DNA of 64,000 nucleotides from JACCTH01 sp035250485 (GTDB taxonomy: Bacteria > Actinomycetota > Acidimicrobiia > Spongiisociales > ZC4RG35): the NCBI GenBank assembly GCA_035250485.1, contig DATFFB010000214.1, positions 1 through 64,000 on the forward strand, in the 5' to 3' direction. Positions 16,354 through 23,570 of the stretch are shown piece after piece; within the stretch, counting starts at the first letter, position 1; each line of letters starts with the position of its first letter. Under the pieces are notes generated by a model. The model was not told the origin of the DNA. It saw nothing but the letters and a program-made list of their open reading frames with translations, and ran no database searches. Both the position numbers and the translations under genes were made by a program.

Positions 16354-16372
16354 CACCCCGTATGTCGGGGTG
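16354..16372 (+). promoter_or_regulatory. Hairpin covering the rpmH ribosome site
   Basis: A perfect 7 bp stem (CACCCCG, loop TATGT, CGGGGTG) ends 9 bases before the rpmH ATG. Its 3' arm holds GGGGTGA, the only purine-rich ribosome-site candidate before rpmH, so the stem may mask it and control L34 synthesis. Confidence 0.4.
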
Positions 16373-16381
16373 ATTGCCACT

Positions 16382-16516
16382 ATGAAAAGAACCTTCCAAC
16401 CCAAAGTACGCCGCCGGAAAAGGAACCACGGATTTCGTCACCGTATGGCCGATCGAGCCGGGCGGGCGATCCTCAAGGCTCGTAGGGCCAAGGGTCGCAA
16501 GCGGCTCGCCGCCTGA
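16382..16516 (+). CDS. rpmH: Large ribosomal subunit protein bL34
   Basis: A 44-residue basic ribosomal protein, MKRTFQPKVRRRKRNHGF at the start and KGRKRLAA at the end, the normal bL34 pattern. First gene to the right of the candidate origin, with a good promoter 41-70 bp upstream. Its stop codon is overlapped by the apparent CTG start of rnpA. Confidence 0.98.
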   Translation: MKRTFQPKVRRRKRNHGFRHRMADRAGRAILKARRAKGRKRLAA

Positions 16517-16845
16517 CGCGGCCCCCCGTCGTCCGGCCCGTTTCGCTTAAGAACAGGGCCGATTTTCGCCGGGTTCTCGATACCGGTCGGCGTCGCAAGG
16601 TAGGCGGGCTTTTGGTTGTCCGCAGCCCTGGCGAACCCGACCAGATCCGCATCGGGTTGGTGGCAGGGAAACGAATAGGAAATGCAGTGCAGCGAAATCG
16701 AATCAGGCGCCGCCTTCGGGCGGCGGCAGGCGACGCCGAGGTGCCAGTCGGTTTCGACTATGTGTTGATCCCGGAACGGGAGGCTGCCGACGTCCCCTAC
16801 CCGCGGCTGGTCGAATGGGTGACCGCCGCCTGCCGACTCGACTGA
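16513..16845 (+). CDS. rnpA: Ribonuclease P protein component
   Basis: Protein subunit of RNase P, which trims tRNA 5' leaders. The conserved N-terminal strand SLKNRADFRRVLDTG and the RNR motif GNAVQRNRIRRRLRAA are both present, so the gene is real and complete. In its frame there is no ATG, GTG or TTG between the upstream stop (16483-16485) and this conserved part; the only near-start is CTG at 16513, which overlaps the rpmH stop (CTGA) and gives 110 residues, a normal length. The first ordinary start, TTG at 16612, would remove the first conserved strand and helix. Initiation from CTG by coupling to rpmH is the best reading. Confidence 0.85.
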   Translation: MTRPPVVRPVSLKNRADFRRVLDTGRRRKVGGLLVVRSPGEPDQIRIGLVAGKRIGNAVQRNRIRRRLRAAAGDAEVPVGFDYVLIPEREAADVPYPRLVEWVTAACRLD

Positions 16846-16850
16846 CTCAC

Positions 16851-17117
16851 ATGGCAATTTCAGGGACCCGCACATCAACTCAACAGCGCCCCCTTTCCGC
16901 GCTGGCGGTTTTTCTGATCGTTGTCTATCAGCGATTGCTGAGTGTCCGCCTGGGCCGCAATTGTCGCTATTTCCCGAGCTGCTCGCAGTACGCGATCGAG
17001 GCGATCGATCTTCACGGCGTTTTCCGCGGGGGCCTGATGGGTCTGCGACGCCTGAGCCGGTGCCACCCATTACATCCTGGGGGGCTTGACCCGGTCCCTC
17101 CCGCCAGGACGCGGTAA
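16851..17117 (+). CDS. yidD: Membrane protein insertion efficiency factor YidD
   Basis: An 88-residue YidD protein, a small membrane-associated helper of YidC-dependent insertion. Signature residues are VYQRLLSVRLGRNCRYFPSC then SQYAIEAIDLHG, with the three conserved cysteines (CRYFPSC and RCHPLHPGG). It lies five bases after rnpA, and its stop directly abuts the yidC ATG, as in most bacteria. Confidence 0.95.
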   Translation: MAISGTRTSTQQRPLSALAVFLIVVYQRLLSVRLGRNCRYFPSCSQYAIEAIDLHGVFRGGLMGLRRLSRCHPLHPGGLDPVPPARTR

Positions 17118-17969
17118 ATGGGCGAAATCTTCAACGGTCTCCAGAACGCCCTCGGCAGCGCCCTGGCGTTCTTCTACGACCTAGTTCCCTCCTATGGGCT
17201 GGCGATCATTCTCCTGACCGTGGCGGTGAACCTCCTCTTGTTCCCGCTGACGCTCAAGCAAACCCGTTCGACTAGGGCGTTCACCGCGATTCAGCCTGAG
17301 ATTCGTCGCATCCAGAAGGAGTACAAGGACCGGCCCGAGGAGATGCAAAAGGAGTTGATGCGCGTCCAGCGGGAGGCCGGTGCCACTCCTGGGGGGTGTC
17401 TCCTTCCACTCATCGTCCAGTTTCCGATCTGGTTGGCGCTTTTCCAGGTCCTCAACGCCCCGGGCCATATCCCGGAGGGATCGGCTCTGGCGAATGCCAT
17501 CGCCGCCGGCGAAAACCGCTTCCTAGGCATGAATCTTGGCACCCGCGTCTCTGAGGCGGTCTCGGCGGGCATCGGCTCAGCCCTTCCATATCTGGGCATG
17601 CTGGCGGTGATGGTGGCCAGCCAGTACATCCAGACCTGGCACGCCACCTCCGGCCAGGCCCGTCCCGACAATCCCCAGGCCGCCGCCGGTCAGGCGGTCA
17701 GTCGGATCATGCCGCTCTTCATCGGGATCGTCTCCTACAACTTTCCGGCCGGATTGGTCCTCTATTGGATGACTGGAAATATTTTCCGGCTACTCCAACA
17801 AATTGTGATCTTCAAGATCGACGGCAGGCCGCAGCTTGTGCCCGCCGATACGGGCCGTCAGGTTGCCGGCAAGGAGGCAACGCGGAGCAAGGCGGATAAC
17901 AAGGAGCCGGAGATCCGAAAGGCGCAGCAGGGTGCGGTCGACAAACGGCGTCGCCGCCGGCGGAAATAG
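17118..17969 (+). CDS. yidC: Membrane protein insertase YidC
   Basis: Oxa1/Alb3/YidC insertase of 283 residues, which places membrane proteins into the bilayer alone or with SecYEG. The N-terminal helix (about 20-45), cytoplasmic hairpin IQPEIRRIQKEYKDRPEEMQ, and later helices with FPAGLVLYWMTGNIF are typical of the short, Gram-positive-type YidC without a large periplasmic domain. The C terminus is basic (KRRRRRRK), a ribosome-contact feature. Unlike Firmicute SpoIIIJ no lipobox is seen. Confidence 0.95.
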   Translation: MGEIFNGLQNALGSALAFFYDLVPSYGLAIILLTVAVNLLLFPLTLKQTRSTRAFTAIQPEIRRIQKEYKDRPEEMQKELMRVQREAGATPGGCLLPLIVQFPIWLALFQVLNAPGHIPEGSALANAIAAGENRFLGMNLGTRVSEAVSAGIGSALPYLGMLAVMVASQYIQTWHATSGQARPDNPQAAAGQAVSRIMPLFIGIVSYNFPAGLVLYWMTGNIFRLLQQIVIFKIDGRPQLVPADTGRQVAGKEATRSKADNKEPEIRKAQQGAVDKRRRRRRK

Positions 17970-17987
17970 CAAGAACGAGGAAGTGAA

Positions 17988-18872
17988 ATGGTCGAGTGGG
18001 TAGAGGTTCGCGGAAAGAGCATCGAGGTGGCAGTGGCGGCGGCTATGAACGAGCTGGGGGTAACCGACCGCTCGGACGTCGACGTGGAAGTAGTACAGGA
18101 ACCCGAAAAGGGATTTCTCGGTTTGGGGGGTAGAGACGCCATTGTCAGGGTCAAGCCCCGGGCACGGCGGGCCCGGGGTCGGGACCGGGATCGTCGGCCC
18201 CGTACCGGCGCCAGCCGGACTGGTGGTTCGCGTCCCGAAGGTCGGAGTCGGGAGGCCCCTTCCCGCAGTGGCGGTCAACGGGGCAGTAATGCCCCTCGTT
18301 CCCAGGGTCGCAGCGGTGGAAACGCGCGCTCGGGCGCTCCCAGGACCAGAAGTCCAGAGGCGGCCAGCCGCAGCGAGCGGCCCCCGGTCGATGTCAACCC
18401 CGCCGAGCAGGCGCCCGTGGTAGAGCAGTTCCTCCGGGGATTGGTTGAATCGTTCGGGCTCGAAGGCTCGGTGCGGGTGGAAATCGAGGAAGACGTCATC
18501 ATTGCCACGGTCGAGGGAGAACAAACCGAGGCCCTGGTGGGGGTAAGGGGCTCGGTGCTCGACGCCGTCCACGAGATCACGAAAACCACCCTTCACCGCC
18601 AGTTCAAGGACACCGCCCGGGTCCGCCTCGACATTGCCGGCTATTCGGAACGACGCCGTCAGGCTCTCAGTATCTACGCCGGCCAGCTCATCGAGCAGGT
18701 GATGAGCGAGGGTGGCGAGATCATGCTCGAACCAATGAGCGCGGCCGATCGGAAAGTCATCCACGACTCGGTGGCCGCGGTCGACGGCGTGCGGTCCTAT
18801 TCCGAGGGCGAACCGCCACGGCGATATGTGGTGATCTCTCAGGTCGAAGACGAGGCCGACGACGAGGCTTAA
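17988..18872 (+). CDS. khpB: RNA-binding protein KhpB/Jag
   Basis: A 294-residue Jag protein, an RNA chaperone linked to cell elongation and division. Jag-N is residues 1-60 (WVEVRGKSIEVAVAAAM to GFLGLGGRDAIVRV); a KH domain at about 140-215 contains LVGVRGSVLDAVHEI; the R3H domain at about 215-280 has SERRRQALSIYAGQLIEQV. Between Jag-N and KH is an 80-residue Arg/Gly/Ser-rich disordered linker, longer and more RG-rich than in most homologues. Located 18 bases after yidC, its standard neighbour. Confidence 0.93.
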   Translation: MVEWVEVRGKSIEVAVAAAMNELGVTDRSDVDVEVVQEPEKGFLGLGGRDAIVRVKPRARRARGRDRDRRPRTGASRTGGSRPEGRSREAPSRSGGQRGSNAPRSQGRSGGNARSGAPRTRSPEAASRSERPPVDVNPAEQAPVVEQFLRGLVESFGLEGSVRVEIEEDVIIATVEGEQTEALVGVRGSVLDAVHEITKTTLHRQFKDTARVRLDIAGYSERRRQALSIYAGQLIEQVMSEGGEIMLEPMSAADRKVIHDSVAAVDGVRSYSEGEPPRRYVVISQVEDEADDEA

Positions 18873-18879
18873 ACCCTCT

Positions 18880-18895
18880 AGTTTCACGTGAATCC
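18880..18895. promoter_or_regulatory. parS: Near-consensus parS site
   Basis: The 16-mer AGTTTCACGTGAATCC matches the ParB-binding parS consensus TGTTTCACGTGAAACA at 13 of 16 positions, including the whole central GTTTCACGTGAA. It straddles the rsmG start codon, about 600 bp upstream of parA-parB and 2.5 kb from the candidate origin, exactly where origin-proximal parS sites occur. Confidence 0.85.
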
Positions 18896-19478
18896 TCGCC
18901 TGGAGGCTGCCGCCAGGGCCGTCGGGGTCACCCTTGATGACGGCATGAGGCAGCGCCTGGCGACCTTGGGAGGGTGGTTGACGACCGAGGCTCTGGCGGG
19001 CGGTGGGGTCGGCCCCAATGAGGCCGCCAAGATCGAGGAGAGGCACCTGGTGGATTCGATCCTCTTCGCGGCCGGGTGGGCGAGTGCCCCTCCGGTATGC
19101 TGGGATCTGGGTTCGGGCGCCGGGCTCCCGGGGTTGGTGCTGGCTTGCATCTGGCCCGGCACCAGGCTGGTGCTGGTCGACTCTTCTGCCAAGCGCTGCG
19201 AGCTCGCCCGACGTGGAGGCCGTGTGGTGGGCGTCGATGTTGAAGTGCAGCAGTCCCGGATCGAGGATTTGACCGGGCCTTATTCCGCCATTGTCAGTCG
19301 GGCGACGATCCCCGCGGCGCGATTTGGTGGGATACTGAAACGGTTGCTGGCTCCCGGCGGGGTGGCTGTCATCTCGGGAAGTAGCCACGGCCATCCTCCG
19401 GGTTTTGAGCGCCTGCAGTTCCCGGGCGAGGAATTCTTTGATCGAACCTCCCGGCTTCTTATCATGCGCTCACCTTGA
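18888..19478 (+). CDS. rsmG: 16S rRNA (guanine-N7) methyltransferase RsmG
   Basis: SAM-dependent enzyme (196 residues) that methylates G527 of 16S rRNA; loss gives low-level streptomycin resistance in other bacteria. SAM motif I is CWDLGSGAGLPGLVLA, followed by LVLVDSSAKRCELAR and a catalytic-site segment IVSRATIPAARF. The GTG start lies in the middle of the parS palindrome. The stop is overlapped by the TTG of parA. Confidence 0.94.
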   Translation: MNPRLEAAARAVGVTLDDGMRQRLATLGGWLTTEALAGGGVGPNEAAKIEERHLVDSILFAAGWASAPPVCWDLGSGAGLPGLVLACIWPGTRLVLVDSSAKRCELARRGGRVVGVDVEVQQSRIEDLTGPYSAIVSRATIPAARFGGILKRLLAPGGVAVISGSSHGHPPGFERLQFPGEEFFDRTSRLLIMRSP

Positions 19479-20305
19479 ACGGCTCCTCCGCCATTAGCCC
19501 GGTCGAAGTCGGCTCCGAAACCCCGACGTCCGGCGTCGCCACCGTAGTTGCGCTGGCGAATCAAAAGGGTGGGGTGGGGAAGTCGACCACCGCCATCAAC
19601 CTGGCCGCGGCCCTGGCGATGCAGGGTCAGCGCTCGTTGATCGTCGACCTGGATCCGCAGGGCAATGCCACCTCAGGCCTCGGCATTGATCGGAGCGGGA
19701 TCGCCGCTTCGATATATGACGTTCTTTTAAAGGACGTAGCAGTCGAGGACGCTATTGAACCGACCTCGGTCAAGAGCCTCTTTGTCCTCCCCGCCACGAT
19801 CGATCTGGCCGGGGCGGAAATCGAGTTGGTCCCGCTTCTGTCCCGAGAACAGCGGCTCCGTCAAGCCTTCGCTCCGATTCTCGAGGACTATCAGGTCATC
19901 TTTATCGACTGCCCTCCCTCACTTGGACTCCTGACGGTGAACGCCCTCACCGCTGCCCACGAGGTCCTTATCCCGATTCAGTGCGAGTACTACGCCCTCG
20001 AGGGCTTGAGCCAGTTGCTCAACAATGTGGACCTGGTCCGGCGGCAGCTGAATCCTCAACTGGTGATCGAAGGTGTGGTACTGACCATGTACGACTCCCG
20101 GACCAACCTTTCTCGCGACGTCGCCACCCAAGTGCGAAGTCACTTCGGGGATAAGACGTACCGGACCGTGATCCCGCGCTCGGTGCGGATTTCGGAGGCT
20201 CCCTCATATGGGGAGCCGATCGAGGCGCTCGACCCCATGGCTCGGGGGGCGATTGCCTATCGCGAGCTAGGTCGAGAGTTTCGGAGGCGTCATGGTCTCG
20301 ACTAG
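19475..20305 (+). CDS. parA: Chromosome partitioning ATPase ParA (Soj)
   Basis: Deviant Walker ATPase (276 residues) that moves ParB-parS complexes and so segregates origins. Walker A with the signature lysine is NQKGGVGKSTTAINLAA, Walker B region is VIFIDCPPSLGLLTVNAL, and the switch region IPIQCEYYALEGLSQL is typical of Soj. The start is a TTG in a TTGA overlap with rsmG; the first 30 residues are variable. ParB follows after nine bases. Confidence 0.96.
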   Translation: MNGSSAISPVEVGSETPTSGVATVVALANQKGGVGKSTTAINLAAALAMQGQRSLIVDLDPQGNATSGLGIDRSGIAASIYDVLLKDVAVEDAIEPTSVKSLFVLPATIDLAGAEIELVPLLSREQRLRQAFAPILEDYQVIFIDCPPSLGLLTVNALTAAHEVLIPIQCEYYALEGLSQLLNNVDLVRRQLNPQLVIEGVVLTMYDSRTNLSRDVATQVRSHFGDKTYRTVIPRSVRISEAPSYGEPIEALDPMARGAIAYRELGREFRRRHGLD

Positions 20306-20314
20306 GAGGTTCCG

Positions 20315-21160
20315 ATGAGTCAGAAGCGCGGCCTGGGCAGAGGACTGGAAGCGCTGATCCCTTCGACCCCCGATCCCGAGCAAGGTTTCGCCGAGATCGA
20401 GATCGACGAGATCCGGCCTAACCCGCAACAACCCCGGGGAGATTTCGACGACGAAGCGCTCTCCGGTCTGGCGGAGTCGATCAGGAGCCTCGGCCTTCTC
20501 CAGCCGGTGGTGGTCCGCCCCGATCCCGAGGGGGGCTATTTCCTGGTCGCCGGGGAACGCAGATGGCGGGCGGCTCGCAAGGCAGGGCTCAGTCGGATTC
20601 CGGCCGTGATCCGGACGAGCGATGATCGGGAATGGCTTACCGCTGCCCTGGTCGAGAACCTGCAGCGGGCCGATCTCAATCCGTTGGAAGAGGCGGCCGC
20701 CTTTCAACAACTTCTGGAAGATTTTGGCTTAACGCACGAGGAGGTGGGTCGGAGAGTTGGGCGAAGCCGGGCGGCGATCACCAATTCGATTCGTCTACTC
20801 GGGCTCCCTGCCTCGATCCAATCCCGGTTGGCGAGCGGAGAGCTCAGTGCCGGCCACGCCCGGGCTTTGGCGGCGATCGACGACCGGGCCTTCGCCGAGC
20901 ACGTCGCCAAGCGGGCGGTGGCAGAAGGTTGGAGCGTTCGTCAGGTCGAGGAGGCGGTGCGTCTGCGGCGAGGTGAAGCCACGTCAGCGCCCCGTCTGCG
21001 CGAGGTTCGCCCCGCCGAGATCATCGAACTCGAGATGCGGCTTGCCGAGCGCTTGGGAAGCAAGGTCCGAGTCGACTTCCGCCAGGGCAAGGGGGCCCTA
21101 CGAATCGACTATCGATCCCTCGAAGAGCTGGAGAAGATCTACCGAAGACTAATGAGCTGA
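20315..21160 (+). CDS. parB: Chromosome partitioning protein ParB
   Basis: CTP-dependent DNA clamp (281 residues) that loads at parS. A perfect ribosome site (AGGAGG) precedes ATG. The N terminus starts MSQKRGLGRGLEALI, the CTPase motif is LVAGERRWRAARKAGL, then ENLQRADLNPLEEAAAFQ, a helix-turn-helix around GLTHEEVGRRVGRSRAAITNSIRLL that reads parS, and a dimerisation tail with RVDFRQGKGALRIDYRS. All expected domains are present. Confidence 0.96.
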   Translation: MSQKRGLGRGLEALIPSTPDPEQGFAEIEIDEIRPNPQQPRGDFDDEALSGLAESIRSLGLLQPVVVRPDPEGGYFLVAGERRWRAARKAGLSRIPAVIRTSDDREWLTAALVENLQRADLNPLEEAAAFQQLLEDFGLTHEEVGRRVGRSRAAITNSIRLLGLPASIQSRLASGELSAGHARALAAIDDRAFAEHVAKRAVAEGWSVRQVEEAVRLRRGEATSAPRLREVRPAEIIELEMRLAERLGSKVRVDFRQGKGALRIDYRSLEELEKIYRRLMS

Positions 21161-21194
21161 GCACTCTCCGGCCCTCCTAACTTTGAGGTCACAC

Positions 21195-22181
21195 ATGAGG
21201 CTTTATCGCCGGAGCGACACCGGAGACGCCGTGCGCGACATCCAGGGCCGCCTGCTCGCGCTTGGCTACCACCCCCAGAGCGATCCGGGGGGAGAGTTCG
21301 GGGCCGCCACCGAAGCGGCCGTGCGGGAATTTCAAAGCGATCGCGGCCTCACCGCCGACGGCGAGGTTGGACCCGAGACCTGGCGAGTGCTTTACGAAGC
21401 CGGTTACCGGTTGGGGGATCGGCTGCTTTTTCTGCGGCGCCCAATGTTGCGGGGAGAGGATGTGGCTGAGCTGCAGGGACGCCTCAGCCAACTCGGATTC
21501 GATCCCGGCAAGGTGGATGGAATCTTTGGCCTCGAGACCGAGCAAGCGGTCCTCGAGTTTCAGCGCAATCGAGTCCTAACCGAGGATGGGATCGCCGGCC
21601 CCGAGGTTCTCACCGAGCTCCGACTGTTGGTCCGCGGAAAGATGCGAGCCGGACGAGAAACGGTGAGGGAGCGGGAATGGCTGCGGAGCTTGCCCGACAG
21701 TGTCGTCGGGTCCCGGGTGTTCTTTGATGCAGCCTGTCGCACCCCGGAAGAAGCCCGGGCGACGTGGGTGGCGGCGAGCTCGGCGGCGATGGAGCTGCAG
21801 GCGCGAGGTGGCCAGCCGATTCTGGGTCGTGCCGCCGACACGCGGCTCCCGGAACGAGTACGGGCCGGGCGGGCCAATCGCCTGGGGGCGGAACTGGTGG
21901 TGTCATTTCAGGTTCGGGCGGATGGGGGCCCGGCGGCGGTCTTTTACTTCGCCAGCGATCGGGGAGTCTCACGGGCAGGGGAGATGCTCGCCAACCGAAT
22001 CGCCGAGACCGCCGGGGGGCTTGTGGAGGGGCGCGCTACCGCCATCCTGCGCGATACCAGGGCGCCGTCGGTGATCGTTTCACATCCCGAGCTCGGAACC
22101 GAAATCGGACGCCTGGTGGTTGACGGCCTGGCGCAGTTCTTCGCTACGGCAGCCTTGGAAACCTCAGATTCGAAGACTTAA
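21195..22181 (+). CDS. CwlM-like pseudo-amidase with two peptidoglycan-binding domains
   Basis: A 328-residue protein in the position of mycobacterial cwlM, the cytoplasmic regulator that activates MurA when phosphorylated. Two PG_binding_1 repeats span about 8-68 (DTGDAVRDIQGRLLALGY) and 82-145 (LRGEDVAELQGRLSQLGF), then an Amidase_3-like domain from about 168. No signal peptide is present. The zinc ligands of active amidases look lost: the DPGHGG motif reads DAACRTPEEA, the SIHANA His region reads SFQVRA, and the final Glu motif reads VIVSHPELG, while the scaffold TRLPERVRAGRAN is kept. The ATG has GAGGTC upstream; an earlier TTG adds four residues. Regulation rather than hydrolysis is therefore likely. 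Confidence 0.82.
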   Translation: MRLYRRSDTGDAVRDIQGRLLALGYHPQSDPGGEFGAATEAAVREFQSDRGLTADGEVGPETWRVLYEAGYRLGDRLLFLRRPMLRGEDVAELQGRLSQLGFDPGKVDGIFGLETEQAVLEFQRNRVLTEDGIAGPEVLTELRLLVRGKMRAGRETVREREWLRSLPDSVVGSRVFFDAACRTPEEARATWVAASSAAMELQARGGQPILGRAADTRLPERVRAGRANRLGAELVVSFQVRADGGPAAVFYFASDRGVSRAGEMLANRIAETAGGLVEGRATAILRDTRAPSVIVSHPELGTEIGRLVVDGLAQFFATAALETSDSKT

Positions 22182-22183
22182 GA

Positions 22184-22254
22184 CAAGAGACAAAAGACGA
22201 AAGACAAAAGAAAAAAGAGTCTCTGGTCTTTCAGCCCGCCGAAGGCGGGCGATC
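22184..22254. repeat. AGACAAA-type tandem repeat with GC hairpin, copy 1
   Basis: Heptamers of the type AGACAAA/AGACGAA repeat about five times (22187-22220), then a short variable part and a GC hairpin (GCCCGCC GAA GGCGGGC, 22234-22250) followed by GATCTT. It lies between the convergent ends of the CwlM-like gene and trxA. A second copy with the same order of parts is at 23.86 kb and a third, heptamers only, at 46.16 kb. Confidence 0.75.
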
Positions 22255-22581
22255 TTAAGCCAGAAATTCCGACAGTTCGGAGACGAGGTTGTGCTTAGGG
22301 CGGGCGCCGATGATTCGCTTCTTCTCGACTCCATCCTGAAAGAGGATCAGGGTCGGGATGCTCATCACGTCATACTCGCCGGAAATCTGCGGATTCTCGT
22401 CGACATTGAGCTTGCCGATTCGAAGCTTGCCGTCGTACTCGGTGGCCATCTCGTCGAGGATGGGGGCAATCAACCGACAGGGTCCGCACCACTCGGCCCA
22501 AAAATCGACCAGGATGGGAGTTCCTCCCGCAATGGTCTGATCGAAGCTCGACTTGTCGAGGATGACGGTGTTTTCAGTCAT
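22255..22581 (-). CDS. trxA: Thioredoxin
   Basis: A 108-residue thioredoxin with active site WAEWCGPCRL and the cis-proline segment SIPTLILFQDG. It reduces protein disulfides using electrons from the reductase encoded just upstream (59 bp gap). The trxB-trxA pair beside parAB and cwlM is the same as in mycobacteria. Confidence 0.97.
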   Translation of the reverse strand: MTENTVILDKSSFDQTIAGGTPILVDFWAEWCGPCRLIAPILDEMATEYDGKLRIGKLNVDENPQISGEYDVMSIPTLILFQDGVEKKRIIGARPKHNLVSELSEFLA

Positions 22582-22640
22582 GTGTTTCCTTTCCTACCAA
22601 AGGCCAACCCATACCCGGTCGGCCTCATTCCAACACTGGT

Positions 22641-23570
22641 CTATTCCGCCAGCGATTCGAGGTAATGCTGAGCATCCAGGGCCGCCATACAGCCGGTGCC
22701 GGCGGCGCTGACTGCCTGGCGATACCGGGAATCGGCCACGTCACCGGCCGCGAATACACCCGGGACATCGGTAGCCGTGGTTCCGTCCCCTTTCAGGATC
22801 AGGTAGCCGCGCTCGTCGAGGCGGAGGCTGTCGGCGAAGATGGCGGTGTTGGGGATGTGACCGATAGCTACGAACACCCCATCGGCGGCCAGGCGCTCCT
22901 TCTCACCGGTCTCGGTGTTGACCAGCGTGACCGCCTGAACGCCCTTGTCTCCCAGGATCTCTTCGACCAGTGAGTTCCATCGGACTTTGATCTTGGGGTG
23001 GTCGAGCACCCGTTGAGCCATGATCGCCGAGGCCCGGAACTCATCCCGCCGATGGACGACTGTCACTTGAGAGGCGAAGCGGGTGAGGAACAGCGCCTCC
23101 TCCATGGCCGAGTCACCCCCGCCGACCACGACCAGTTCCTTGTCCCGGAAGAAGAATCCATCGCAGGTGGCGCACGAGGAAACCCCGCGGCCGGTGAGGC
23201 GCTCTTCACCGGGAATGCCTAGCCATTTCGCCGCCGCCCCGGTGGCGATGACGACGGATCGAGCTTTATGACCGTTGTCGCCGGTGAAGACCTCGAAGGG
23301 ATCGGAGGAAAGGTCCACCGCGGTGACGTCGGTGGCAACGAGGCGCGCCCCAAATCTCTCGGCCTGCTTGCGAAACTGGTCCATGAGCTCAGGCCCAAGA
23401 ATGCCGCCCGGGAAACCTGGATAGTTCTCAACGTCGGTGGTGATCATGAGCTGGCCGCCGGGTTGAGTGCCTTCGAAAACGAGCGGCTTCAAGTCGGCTC
23501 GGGCCGCGTAGAGGGCGGCAGTGAGGCCGGCGGGCCCGCTGCCGATGATGATGACGTTTTCGGTTGTCAC
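22641..23570 (-). CDS. trxB: Thioredoxin reductase (NADPH)
   Basis: Low-molecular-weight flavoprotein of 309 residues that reduces thioredoxin. FAD motif GSGPAGLTAALYAARA (12-27), the redox pair CATCDGFFF, the NADPH motif GGGDSAMEEALFL and the C-terminal FAD motif VFAAGDVADSRYRQAVSA are all present. Its start overlaps the end of the small membrane protein gene by 4 bases. Confidence 0.97.
   Translation of the reverse strand: MTTENVIIIGSGPAGLTAALYAARADLKPLVFEGTQPGGQLMITTDVENYPGFPGGILGPELMDQFRKQAERFGARLVATDVTAVDLSSDPFEVFTGDNGHKARSVVIATGAAAKWLGIPGEERLTGRGVSSCATCDGFFFRDKELVVVGGGDSAMEEALFLTRFASQVTVVHRRDEFRASAIMAQRVLDHPKIKVRWNSLVEEILGDKGVQAVTLVNTETGEKERLAADGVFVAIGHIPNTAIFADSLRLDERGYLILKGDGTTATDVPGVFAAGDVADSRYRQAVSAAGTGCMAALDAQHYLESLAE

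Larger units (their letters stand above)
15940..16381. other. Candidate oriC in the dnaA-rpmH gap
   Basis: The 442 bp gene-free region between divergent dnaA and rpmH. It contains DnaA-box-like sites: GTATCCACA on the minus strand at 16188-16196 (8 of 9 to TTATCCACA), TTTCCCACA at 15963-15971 (7 of 9), and the perfect 16 bp palindrome TTCCACAGCTGTGGAA at 15977-15992, whose right half reads ATTTCCACA on the other strand (7 of 9). An AT-rich run with TATCTATATAGGTTTTT (16219-16235) could unwind. Gene orientation diverges here: dnaA, dnaN and gyrBA go left, rpmH to parB go right. Box number is low compared with Streptomyces or mycobacterial origins, so this is a candidate. Confidence 0.6.
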
